Source: Runella sp. SP2 (GTDB lineage: Bacteria > Bacteroidota > Bacteroidia > Cytophagales > Spirosomataceae). Taken from it: DNA of 64,000 nt. Location of the stretch: positions 1 through 64,000 of the forward strand of contig NZ_CP031030.1 of assembly GCF_003711225.1 (NCBI RefSeq), read 5' to 3'. The notes under the pieces were generated by a model, which was not told the DNA's origin, ran no database searches, and saw only the letters and a program-made list of their open reading frames with translations. Made by a program: the position numbers and the translations under genes. Below, one piece after another: positions 23,414 to 31,523 of this stretch (position 1 is the first letter of the stretch; the number at the start of each line of letters is the position of its first letter).

Positions 23414-24522
23414 ACACAGTAACTCAACCGAGCCGTTTGGCTTCGCTCGATGCCCTGCGTGGCTTTGACATGCTCATGATTTCGGGCGGTGGCGCCTTTC
23501 TGTATTTGTTGGGAGGAAAAACAGGATGGTCGTTTATCGACGCCATCGCCGAACAATTTCACCATCCCGATTGGAATGGCTTTACCTTCTACGACTTCAT
23601 TTTTCCCTTGTTTCTGTTTATGGCGGGGGTTTCGTTGGCGTTTAGCCTCAAGAGTGGTTTGGCCAAAGGAATCTCACAAGCTGAGTTGACCAAAAAAGTC
23701 TTCAAGCGAATGTTAATTTTGTTTGTATTGGGGATTTTGGACAAAAACGCCCCCGTTGATGTTTTCGACCCTGCTCATATTCGCTATGGCACTGTTTTGG
23801 GGCGGATTGGTATTGCTACTTTTTTAGTGGCTTTGTTGTATATGCGTTTTACGTGGACACAAATGCTCTACATCGCTTTTGGAATTTTAGTCCTTTATTT
23901 TTCGGTGTTGATGCTCATCCCTGCTCCAGGTTTTCAGGCAGGAGATTTGACGTTTGAAGGGAATTTAGTGGGCTGGCTCGATCGTACTTTTATGCCTGGC
24001 CGTCTCAAACAAAAGACCTACGATGAACTTGCCATGACGACGCAACTGTCGGCCACTTGTCTGACCATTTTTGGCTGCTTAGCGGGAGATATTCTGCAAA
24101 ATAATACCATTTCAGTAGCTCAAAAGCTGAAACAACTGAGTTTGATGGGCGTCATTGGGGTAGTGGCAGGACTGGCGTGGTCACCCTTTTTCCCTATCAA
24201 TAAACACCTTTGGTCGAGTTCGTTTATTCTATTAACGGGCGGAATGGCTTTTTTGATGGTGGTTCTTTTCTACTGGATTATTGACGTCAAAAAATACACG
24301 CGCTGGACGTTTTTCTTCAAAGTAATTGGGATGAATTCGTTGGTGATTTACTTGGCGTGTCGCTTTATCAGCTTTGGTGAAACCTCGCGGTTGTTGTTTG
24401 CGGGGCTATACGGCCATGCCCCCGAGCCGTGGCACGAAGTTTTCAACGCCCTCGGCGGGTTGTTGTTGGTATGGTTGATGCTGTACGTGATGTATCGCCA
24501 CAAGATTTTTGTGAAGGTGTAG
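23410..24522 (+). CDS. HGSNAT-like membrane acyltransferase (DUF5009/DUF1624 group)
   Basis: The 370-residue polytopic membrane protein uses a GTG start that overlaps the stop codon of the sialidase-like gene by four bases. The N-terminal RLASLDALRGFDMLMI and the F(Y/H)..FIFPLFLFMAGVSLAFS helix are those of the heparan-alpha-glucosaminide N-acetyltransferase-like family, with about ten membrane helices. Human HGSNAT passes acetyl groups from cytoplasmic acetyl-CoA to glucosamine on the other side. Here it may acetylate sugars released by the neighbouring glycosidase; that is inference from coupling. It converges with the LytTR regulator downstream. Confidence 0.88.
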   Translation: MNTVTQPSRLASLDALRGFDMLMISGGGAFLYLLGGKTGWSFIDAIAEQFHHPDWNGFTFYDFIFPLFLFMAGVSLAFSLKSGLAKGISQAELTKKVFKRMLILFVLGILDKNAPVDVFDPAHIRYGTVLGRIGIATFLVALLYMRFTWTQMLYIAFGILVLYFSVLMLIPAPGFQAGDLTFEGNLVGWLDRTFMPGRLKQKTYDELAMTTQLSATCLTIFGCLAGDILQNNTISVAQKLKQLSLMGVIGVVAGLAWSPFFPINKHLWSSSFILLTGGMAFLMVVLFYWIIDVKKYTRWTFFFKVIGMNSLVIYLACRFISFGETSRLLFAGLYGHAPEPWHEVFNALGGLLLVWLMLYVMYRHKIFVKV

Positions 24523-24530
24523 GAGATTTA

Positions 24531-25274
24531 TTAAAGCCATTCAAAATGCTCCGAAAGGCGTTCTTTATGCAGTCGAGACACAGGAATAGATTGATTGTTG
24601 GTCATAATAATGTACGAACCTTCGCCTTTGTAAAACTTTTTGATGTGTTCGAGATTGATAAGGTATTGGCGATGAATACGCAAAAAACCTCGCTCCTCAA
24701 GTAATTCTTGTATTTCTTTGAGGGTTTTGGTGACCAAACAAGTCTGTCCATTGCTCAAAAAAAACTTGGTGTAACTATCATCTGACTCACAGTATATGAT
24801 TTCTTTTAGGCTTACAAAGGTGATGCCGTTTTGGTAAGGCAAAGCGATTTTATCGATTGGAGGGCGCTGTGCATTTGTAAATTGTTTTTTCAAGTGCTCA
24901 ATCTGTTCACGAGAAGTTTGTTGAAATTTTTCTGCACGCTTTACTGAATTTATTAATTCCTGAGAATCAACAGGTTTGAGTAGGTAGTCAATGGCGCTGT
25001 ACTTAAATGCCTTGAGTGCAAATTTGTCATAAGCCGTAACAAAAATCAGGGCAAAAGGTATCCCTTCTACCGCCTCCAGTACCTGAAAACCATTCATTTG
25101 AGGCATTTCAATGTCTAAAAAAACGAGTTCAGGGCGGTGTTCTATGATGGCCGCCACTCCTTTGATGCTGCTTGTGCAAGTAGCGACGACTTCAACCTGT
25201 GGGCATTTCTGATTCAGTCGAATGCAGAGAAGCTCAACTGCATCGGGTTCGTCGTCAATGATAATTGCTCTCAT
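24531..25274 (-). CDS. LytTR-family response regulator
   Basis: The 247-residue protein has a receiver domain with D7-D8-E9, phosphoacceptor D54 (LVFLDIEMPQ) and LLKPVDS, a helical linker, and a LytTR domain at about 145-245 (GITFVSLKEIIYCESDDSYT, FLRIHRQYLINLEHIKKFY). It begins two bases after the stop of the LytS-type kinase gene, so the pair is one operon. No 21-bp-phased repeats like those of the 4.5-11 kb locus are seen upstream. Confidence 0.94.
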   Translation of the reverse strand: MRAIIIDDEPDAVELLCIRLNQKCPQVEVVATCTSSIKGVAAIIEHRPELVFLDIEMPQMNGFQVLEAVEGIPFALIFVTAYDKFALKAFKYSAIDYLLKPVDSQELINSVKRAEKFQQTSREQIEHLKKQFTNAQRPPIDKIALPYQNGITFVSLKEIIYCESDDSYTKFFLSNGQTCLVTKTLKEIQELLEERGFLRIHRQYLINLEHIKKFYKGEGSYIIMTNNQSIPVSRLHKERLSEHFEWL

Positions 25275-25276
25275 AA

Positions 25277-27469
25277 TTAAATTGGGATTTCTACTACGAC
25301 CTTTGTACCCGTGGCCTCTCCCTGCTTATTTTTCAGGTCAATGATTTGGACTTGGGTGGCAGTGTTGTAAAGTTGATTGATAAGTTCGATACGTTCGGCG
25401 GTCACTTTCATGCCGAACGATTTGTTTTGAGTGGCAGATTTGCTTTTAAATTCTGCTGCTTTTTCTCGGCCTATTCCATCATCGGTGATGTCAAACCGAA
25501 GTAAATTTTCTTTAGGTTGAGTAACTTCTATCCGAATAATTCCGCCTTCTTCTTTGTGCATAAGTCCGTGCCAGATAGCATTTTCCACAAAAGGTTGCAG
25601 TAGCAACGGAGGAATTTGAATAGAATCTTTGTCCACGTTTTGAGCAATGTTGATGAAGGCGTTGACTTTTCCTCGAAAACGCATAGCTTCCATTTCCATG
25701 TAGAGCCTAAGGGTTTCTAGCTCGTTTTCGAGTGATACTTTTTCAGAACGGGAGTTCTCCAGTACCAATCGAATGAGTCGTGAGAATTTGTTGAGGTAAT
25801 CAGTAGCTTTCTCTGTATTGCTTTGTGCTGTATATAATTGAATGGAATTGAGGCAGTTGAAGATGAAGTGAGGGTTCATCTGTGCCCGTAAGGCTGAGAT
25901 CTCGGTAGCTTGAATTTTATGAGTGACTTCCCTGATAATTTCATTTTTCGCTTCTAAGTCCTTGTTTTTTGTTCTCAGTTTGTGGTTGTACCAAAATAAA
26001 ACTAATCCTAATAGAGCACTCAAAGCTAATCCAACTTCAAGGGTATTTCTTGTACGACTTTCAATGAGTTTATTCTGTCGAAATTCTTTAATTTGTAGAT
26101 TATTGATAAGTTTTTGCTGCTTTGATTTTTCCTCAAATGCAAGTGCTTTTTGTTTGATAGCTTGTTCTCTTAGTGCTTGTGTTTCTATCTGTCTTTCTAA
26201 TTTTTCGCTTACTACTTGATTTAAAAACCGTTGCCTTTCAGCGGAAGCCTTTAATTTTTCCAACTCATTTTGGTGACGAATCTTTAATAGCTCTTGTTGT
26301 CTCAGTTCTTCTAATTGTTTATTTTTCAATTCAGCTTTTTCTAAATCGAATCTACTTTGTACTTTATAAAGTTCTTCGGCATTGAACTTAGCTTCGAGCG
26401 AATCCCGCCATATTATATATTGTTCAAAATGCTTTAAACTTTCTTGCCAATTAGCCTGTTTTTGCGAAATTTGATAAAGTACGTAGTGGGCTTTCTTGAG
26501 GGCGTTTTTGGCTGCGGGAGGTTTTAAAGCTTGATAAGCATAAATTTGTGCCTGAGGCAAATCGTTAATTTCAAGAAAACAATTGGCTAAGTTTGCTTGA
26601 GTTGCTGTCAAATTTTCTCGTTTTTTAAGGTCTAACCAAAGTGTTTCAGCTTTTTTTCCATATTCAATGGCTTGCTGGTACTTACCTTGCAATTGATAAA
26701 ATACTGCCAAATTATCATAAATACCTGCATGGGAGCTTATAAAAGGTATTTTAGGAAGGTGTTCTAAAATTTTTACAAAATAGGTGTTAGCAGTTTGATA
26801 CTGTTTTTTACTTGTATATAACATGGCGATACCTTCCCAGATGGCAACTGTATAAGCATTTGTGCTGGCTTTGCTCAAGCCTGTGCCTAGGGCGATACGT
26901 GCTTCCGATTGATGAAAGTAAGTGAGGGATTTGTCAAATTCTTTGACACTTGAGTATAAATCTCCCAAATTATAACAAATCCGCCAAAGAACTTGCGGGT
27001 CGTGACTGGCGTTTAAAACTGTTTCATAAGCACGTAAATTAAGCCGTAAAGCTTCTTCCAAGTTTAATTTTATATCTCTTTGATAATGTGCTTGCTGAAA
27101 TAAACCTTTCACTTCAAATTCCGTATTCCTACAATTTTTGGCATACTCAATTGTCTTTCTTGCGTAAAAAAGGCAGCTATCAGGAGCTATCTTTGACTGT
27201 CTAAAAATAGAAGCCATGTAATTGTAAAGCTGCAATATACTGGTATCTTTTCGGGCAGAATGGGGCTGTTTTTGTTGGGCATTAATCATTACTCGCGCTT
27301 TATCAAGCAAAGAGTTGACGTATAATTCATCGGATGATTTATTTAAATCAAACTGCGCTGGAACTACGTATGTTTGCCCTTCTTGTGTTCTAACAGGAGG
27401 AAACTGAGCTATTCCTACTAAAGCCTTCAGAAATAAAAAGAGAATATATAAAGTCCTTTTATACATCAT
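25277..27469 (-). CDS. LytS-type sensor histidine kinase with TPR sensor region
   Basis: I place the start at the ATG at 27469 (MMYKRTLYILFLFLKALVGIAQ, a signal peptide); an ATG 16 codons upstream would precede it with a polar stretch. The about 730-residue protein has TPR helices (about 60-360), a long coiled coil rich in Glu/Lys/Gln, one membrane segment (NTLEVGLALSALLGLVLFWY), then a His_kinase domain with ALRAQMNPHFIFNCLNSIQ and an ATP-binding domain (LLLQPFVENAIWHGL, DDGIGREKA). It phosphorylates the LytTR regulator encoded two bases downstream. The signal is unknown. Confidence 0.93.
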   Translation of the reverse strand: MMYKRTLYILFLFLKALVGIAQFPPVRTQEGQTYVVPAQFDLNKSSDELYVNSLLDKARVMINAQQKQPHSARKDTSILQLYNYMASIFRQSKIAPDSCLFYARKTIEYAKNCRNTEFEVKGLFQQAHYQRDIKLNLEEALRLNLRAYETVLNASHDPQVLWRICYNLGDLYSSVKEFDKSLTYFHQSEARIALGTGLSKASTNAYTVAIWEGIAMLYTSKKQYQTANTYFVKILEHLPKIPFISSHAGIYDNLAVFYQLQGKYQQAIEYGKKAETLWLDLKKRENLTATQANLANCFLEINDLPQAQIYAYQALKPPAAKNALKKAHYVLYQISQKQANWQESLKHFEQYIIWRDSLEAKFNAEELYKVQSRFDLEKAELKNKQLEELRQQELLKIRHQNELEKLKASAERQRFLNQVVSEKLERQIETQALREQAIKQKALAFEEKSKQQKLINNLQIKEFRQNKLIESRTRNTLEVGLALSALLGLVLFWYNHKLRTKNKDLEAKNEIIREVTHKIQATEISALRAQMNPHFIFNCLNSIQLYTAQSNTEKATDYLNKFSRLIRLVLENSRSEKVSLENELETLRLYMEMEAMRFRGKVNAFINIAQNVDKDSIQIPPLLLQPFVENAIWHGLMHKEEGGIIRIEVTQPKENLLRFDITDDGIGREKAAEFKSKSATQNKSFGMKVTAERIELINQLYNTATQVQIIDLKNKQGEATGTKVVVEIPI

Positions 27470-27649
27470 TATAGCGTTTGTATAATAATAGCGTGAGTTA
27501 CTCGTATAAAACCTCATTTACAATATTAGCTTAATATGCTCTCCTTATTCTATAATGCGTCGCCAACGGTCTGGTTTAGTAGGTAAATGACAGGTTTAAA
27601 TGGGTTAATGAAGCAGACAATTAAATCATAATCTTTTCCATTTTTGTTA

Positions 27650-27755
27650 CCGTTTACTCAATCACCTACTAAAACCCGTCGTTCGCCTGCCGAAACAGGT
27701 CACTCACGGGTATGAAATGGAAGGTAATACAAGGAGTTTGTAGGTTTGAAGCATC
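27650..27755 (+). repeat. Dispersed upstream element, copy A
   Basis: Bases 27650-27679 match 31385-31414 at 28 of 30 positions, and similarity continues in patches (ctcacgg, tgtaggtttga, catc) to 27755. The element ends 32 bases before the lipoprotein start codon; in copy B the distance is 34 bases. It may be a shared promoter or leader region, or the remains of a segmental duplication. The rest of the 317-base gap from 27470 shows nothing else recognisable. Confidence 0.7.
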
Positions 27756-27786
27756 AATTTTGAACTTATAAGACCACGTTTCGACA

Positions 27787-28593
27787 ATGAAAACCCTACA
27801 AAAACTCATCACTCTGGCCTTTTTGCTCATTACTGTGGCTGCCTGCCAGGATCATCGTACGCCAACCCCGCCCTGCAAAGTTTCGGTCATCGATCGAGGC
27901 AATGGCAACAAACATACCTATACCTACGACTCGAATGGCAAAATCACCCAAATGGCTCGTGAGTTTGATGGAACGGGGTCGGGAAATATCTCAAAATTCG
28001 TATATACCTTTACGTACGATGCTTCTGGCTTACTTATCAAATCTTCGATAAAGTTAGACGGCAAAGATTATAGCACTGAAACTTATAGCTATTACTACAG
28101 TCAAATCTCAAAAGTAACCTATGTCAACGCCGACGGCAGTGAGGGAATCAACAACCTTAAATACAACGCAGCTGGCCAAATCACTGAGTTTACCTACGAA
28201 ACGGGCGACCCGAATTTGGACGGAAAACAGTATTTTGAATACGATGCCAACGGTATTATCACAAAGCGCGGCTTTGCCGACTTACAGGGTAATAAGTACT
28301 TTGAAGTAATCAATAATCCTGTCGGGATAGTAAAATCGCCAGAGCAATTGCTGGTTAAAAGTGGCTTACCGTTTGATGTGTTGTCGGGCTTTTCGTGGCA
28401 GGTCGCCGAGGGTAATGTAGGTACAACCTATGAGTCATTTGTTGCTGACCAAGACGGCAAATTAGTATCCGACGGCAAAGAGAAAATCACGGACGTAAAG
28501 ACCAACTCGCAGGGCTATCTCATTGAAAATACCACGATTGATGCTGCCAACAAAAGTAGTATTCAGCGAATTACGCTGATGGATTGCCAATAG
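27787..28593 (+). CDS. Lipoprotein with YD-like repeats
   Basis: The 268-residue protein starts MKTLQKLITLAFLLITVAAC, a lipoprotein signal with Cys at residue 20. The mature part has repeated Tyr-Asp/Tyr-Asn units (YTYDSNGKITQMAREFD, FTYDASGLLIKSS, YNAAGQITEFTYE, FEYDANGIITKRGF), as in YD-repeat or wall-associated proteins, but only about four to five copies. These form a short beta-strand stack. No catalytic motif is seen, so function is unknown. It begins a same-strand run of accessory genes. Confidence 0.85.
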   Translation: MKTLQKLITLAFLLITVAACQDHRTPTPPCKVSVIDRGNGNKHTYTYDSNGKITQMAREFDGTGSGNISKFVYTFTYDASGLLIKSSIKLDGKDYSTETYSYYYSQISKVTYVNADGSEGINNLKYNAAGQITEFTYETGDPNLDGKQYFEYDANGIITKRGFADLQGNKYFEVINNPVGIVKSPEQLLVKSGLPFDVLSGFSWQVAEGNVGTTYESFVADQDGKLVSDGKEKITDVKTNSQGYLIENTTIDAANKSSIQRITLMDCQ

Positions 28594-28693
28594 TTAGCGA
28601 TAAAGAATGCCTCTTAATAAATAACTTAACTAAGGTTGAAGGAAAATCAATATTTTCGAAAACTTTTATAAACCTCGTAAATCCCCTTTATAT

Positions 28694-29458
28694 ATGACTC
28701 GTTCATTTACAATCAATGGCGAATTTGAAAACCTAGCATTACCAGTACACCAAGGCGTGGAAGGTCTTCTGCTTTGGGATCAAGATGTACAACCATACAT
28801 TGATAAATTTAATGACTTTTTTCCTGCGCAGAAGCCTTTCTTTATTTCAAAAAGCTCTTGGAAAAAGCTTTGGTCAGGAAACGGCTTTGTTCCTCAAAAT
28901 GAAAAAGTGTATCTCCTCCTTTTTTGTACCGCTTATGATAGTGAAAATAAATCAGTTTATTATCGAATCCGACTGGTTACTATTCTAAAAACGGACTTAG
29001 CTAATGCCGAAACCGCTATTCCTAAACCTCTAAAAGTAAATGTCAGAGTATATGCTTCTCCCATTGCTTATACGGTACGCAACATGGGAAGTGAGGATTG
29101 CTTAAAGTGGTTAGATATTGATAATCCTCTTGATAAAGCCAAGTTAATACAAATTAACCTTGATGTAGAAAACTGGAAAAGTAACATGAGGGCGTTTTTC
29201 CCTGAATTATTAACAGACCAAGAGCCCAAATATATAGGAAACATGGTAGGGGCAAAAAGAATCAAAACTATTTTGCTTACCTTTCCATCGGTAGGAGGCA
29301 TTACCATCAGTCCCGCACTTTTTAAAAAGGAAAGAAATAATAAACCTTTTATTGCTTTCAAAATCAACCCTATGGGTGGTACTTTATCGGCAGACGGAGA
29401 AGATATTCTAAAATGCCCTCCTGGTGGTAACCCTTGCGCGAGCCCTCAATCAATGTAA
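28694..29458 (+). CDS. Hypothetical protein, unknown family
   Basis: The 254-residue product has no signal peptide or membrane segment, so it is probably cytoplasmic. It starts MTRSFTINGEFENLALPV and ends with a Cys/Pro/Gly-rich tail (LKCPPGGNPC). Mixed beta-strands and helices with WKKLWSGNG and YLLLFCTAYDSEN can be seen, but no motif that I can name. The codon use and A+T-richness are higher than those of flanking metabolic genes, which fits an accessory gene. It is 27 bases upstream of the seven-TM gene and 100 bases after the lipoprotein gene. Confidence 0.75.
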   Translation: MTRSFTINGEFENLALPVHQGVEGLLLWDQDVQPYIDKFNDFFPAQKPFFISKSSWKKLWSGNGFVPQNEKVYLLLFCTAYDSENKSVYYRIRLVTILKTDLANAETAIPKPLKVNVRVYASPIAYTVRNMGSEDCLKWLDIDNPLDKAKLIQINLDVENWKSNMRAFFPELLTDQEPKYIGNMVGAKRIKTILLTFPSVGGITISPALFKKERNNKPFIAFKINPMGGTLSADGEDILKCPPGGNPCASPQSM

Positions 29459-29485
29459 GAGAATTAATTAGCTTTTGTTTGCCCT

Positions 29486-30133
29486 ATGTCACTTGAAGAT
29501 TCTTATTTTCTATGTTTTTATCTACAGTTACTGTCTTATGCCTTCCCTATCTGGGTGGGCATAAGACATTTTCGGTATTTCGATAACCGTCTCAAATTAT
29601 TTTTCCTAGGTATTCTCATTGCCTGTTGTATTGATGTAACCTCTTGGGTGCTGTATAAACTTCACATTCAAAATCACTATTTAGATTATTTTTTCAGTTT
29701 TAATGGGTTTATTGTAAAGTTGCTGATTTACAGGTTTTTTATTAAGAGCCAAAGGCAGAGGAAAATAATTATCGGGATTGGTATATTGCTTATTCCCTTT
29801 TTTTTAGTCGATATTCTTTGGATATCTGGCATCAAACATCATAATGCTTTTTCGGGAGGAGCCGCACAATTGTGGGTATTTATAGCTACTTTTTACTGTT
29901 TGCGTCAGTTAATTCAAGAACACGTTGTCGGAATCAGAAAACAACCTTTTTTTTGGATTTTTATAGGTGTCCTTATCAAAGTAGGGCTCACTTATTTTGA
30001 TACAGTGGCGTATAATTTTATACTCAATAGTTCGGTGACTCTAACCTATTTATTGTCTGATTTTACGTATCTTACCTCCGTGATAGAAAATATACTATAC
30101 GCGATTGGTTTCAAACATGCTAAAACTAAGTAA
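29486..30133 (+). CDS. Seven-TM membrane protein, possible sensor partner of the kinase
   Basis: The 215-residue product is almost all membrane helices: about seven hydrophobic segments, for example LFFLGILIACCIDVTSWVLY, IIIGIGILLIPFFLVDILWI and FFWIFIGVLIKVGLTYF. It has no recognised enzyme motif. Its end overlaps the start of the LytS-type kinase gene by 17 bases, so the two are translationally coupled. By position it may receive a signal in the membrane and pass it to the kinase; that is inference. Similar seven-TM modules are sometimes fused to such kinases. Confidence 0.8.
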   Translation: MSLEDSYFLCFYLQLLSYAFPIWVGIRHFRYFDNRLKLFFLGILIACCIDVTSWVLYKLHIQNHYLDYFFSFNGFIVKLLIYRFFIKSQRQRKIIIGIGILLIPFFLVDILWISGIKHHNAFSGGAAQLWVFIATFYCLRQLIQEHVVGIRKQPFFWIFIGVLIKVGLTYFDTVAYNFILNSSVTLTYLLSDFTYLTSVIENILYAIGFKHAKTK

Positions 30134-31280
30134 ACTCGTTGTCCTAATTTGTTTTTTGAGCCTATCCAAAGCCCTTTCTCAAAGTATTAAGATTGATTCT
30201 GTAGTAGCTCCTGCTTTAGCCCATAACAACCGACTTCAATCAGTTACATTTAAGCCAATTGGCAGTGAAATTCGGGTAAGTCCTACTCAAAATTTCCTAT
30301 TTATCTATTTTACATCTTCTCCAAAAAATCCAGTTTGCGAGTACCAATTGATGGGATTAGAAACGTATTTTACATCAACAACTAATTCATACATCTATTA
30401 CCCAAATTTGCCTGAAGGAACCTATACGTTGGTAGTTAGGGTACGCGGTACTGACAAACCTACTACCACTTTAACCATCGTTGTTGAAGGGCCTTTTTGG
30501 CAGCAATGGTGGTTTGTTCCCCTTGTGTTTGTATTTATATTGGGCATGATGGGGCTGGTTTTTTATCTCTTCTTTTTCTACCGAACACGACAGCAGCTTT
30601 ACCTTCAGTCCGTTAGGCATGAGCTGGAAATCAAGGCATTGCGTGCGCAGATGAATCCTCATTTTATTTTTAATTGTCTCAATACCATTGATGCGTATAT
30701 TATCCGTAAACAATTCATACAAGCCTCAGACTGTTTGCAGAAATTCTCCCGATTGGTTCGGCATATTTTGGAAAATTCAGAATTTCAGACCATCGGTATT
30801 GATAAAGAGCTTGAAACGCTGCGACTCTATATCGAACTGGAACAGGAGCGGTTTGCCAATACCTTCTATTATGAGCTCACGGTTGATCCATCTTTGATGG
30901 AAGACTCTTATCAAATTCCTCCGTTGTTGCTGCAACCTTTTGTCGAAAATGCCATCCTGCACGGATTACGGCATCTGAAAGACCGAGAAGGTCTCCTCAG
31001 AATCCATTTACAGCAAATCTTAGTAAACCAAACAGAGCGCCTGTTCTGTCAAATAGAAGACAACGGCATCGGTCGGGAAGCTTCCGCTAAACTCAATGAA
31101 CATTACCAAGATCATCATAAATCAATGGGGATGAACGTAACTTTTGAACGTATAAATGCTCACCAAGCCCACTACGGCGAATTGATGAAAACGCAGATTG
31201 AAGACCTCAGAGAGCCTCATACGGGCACGATTGTGAGGCTATGGCTTCCTTTACTGACCCAATTTTGGCAAAAAAAATAA
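30117..31280 (+). CDS. LytS-type sensor histidine kinase with Y_Y_Y-like extracellular domain
   Basis: The ATG at 30117 (MLKLSKLVVLICFLSLSKALSQ) gives a signal peptide and 387 residues; a TTG four codons upstream is less likely. A beta-sandwich domain resembling the Y_Y_Y family occupies about 30-130 (CEYQLMGLETYF, YPNLPEGTYTLVVRVRG), followed by a membrane helix (WWFVPLVFVFILGMMGLVF) and a His_kinase domain with LRAQMNPHFIFNCLNTID and PPLLLQPFVENAILHGL, EDNGIGREAS. No response regulator lies beside it, unlike the kinase at 25.3 kb. It could use the LytTR regulator at 24531-25274 or an unlinked one. Confidence 0.92.
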   Translation: MLKLSKLVVLICFLSLSKALSQSIKIDSVVAPALAHNNRLQSVTFKPIGSEIRVSPTQNFLFIYFTSSPKNPVCEYQLMGLETYFTSTTNSYIYYPNLPEGTYTLVVRVRGTDKPTTTLTIVVEGPFWQQWWFVPLVFVFILGMMGLVFYLFFFYRTRQQLYLQSVRHELEIKALRAQMNPHFIFNCLNTIDAYIIRKQFIQASDCLQKFSRLVRHILENSEFQTIGIDKELETLRLYIELEQERFANTFYYELTVDPSLMEDSYQIPPLLLQPFVENAILHGLRHLKDREGLLRIHLQQILVNQTERLFCQIEDNGIGREASAKLNEHYQDHHKSMGMNVTFERINAHQAHYGELMKTQIEDLREPHTGTIVRLWLPLLTQFWQKK

Positions 31281-31384
31281 AGCGATAAGCCTAAATTCGA
31301 TGCGGTCTCATCCTCGCTTCTATCTACTTTTTATTGAAATAACGGACGGCTTTATACACCCTGTTATTCTCATTATTTCCATTG

Positions 31385-31490
31385 CCGTTTGCTCAATCAC
31401 CTGCTAAAACCCGTTACTTACCTTTTAAAAACCACCTCTCACGGCTATACAATGGCAGTGTGTTAGGGAAGTGTGTAGGTTTGACCCATC
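31385..31490 (+). repeat. Dispersed upstream element, copy B
   Basis: This is the partner of 27650-27755. The best core is ccgttt-ctcaatcacct-ctaaaacccgt (31385-31414), with weaker similarity to the shared tgtaggtttga near 31475-31484. It lies 34 bases upstream of the beta-propeller lipoprotein start codon (31524). No gene is visible in the 243-base gap. Confidence 0.7.
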
Positions 31491-31523
31491 CAATACATCG
31501 GAACGCAAATTACTACAATAATA

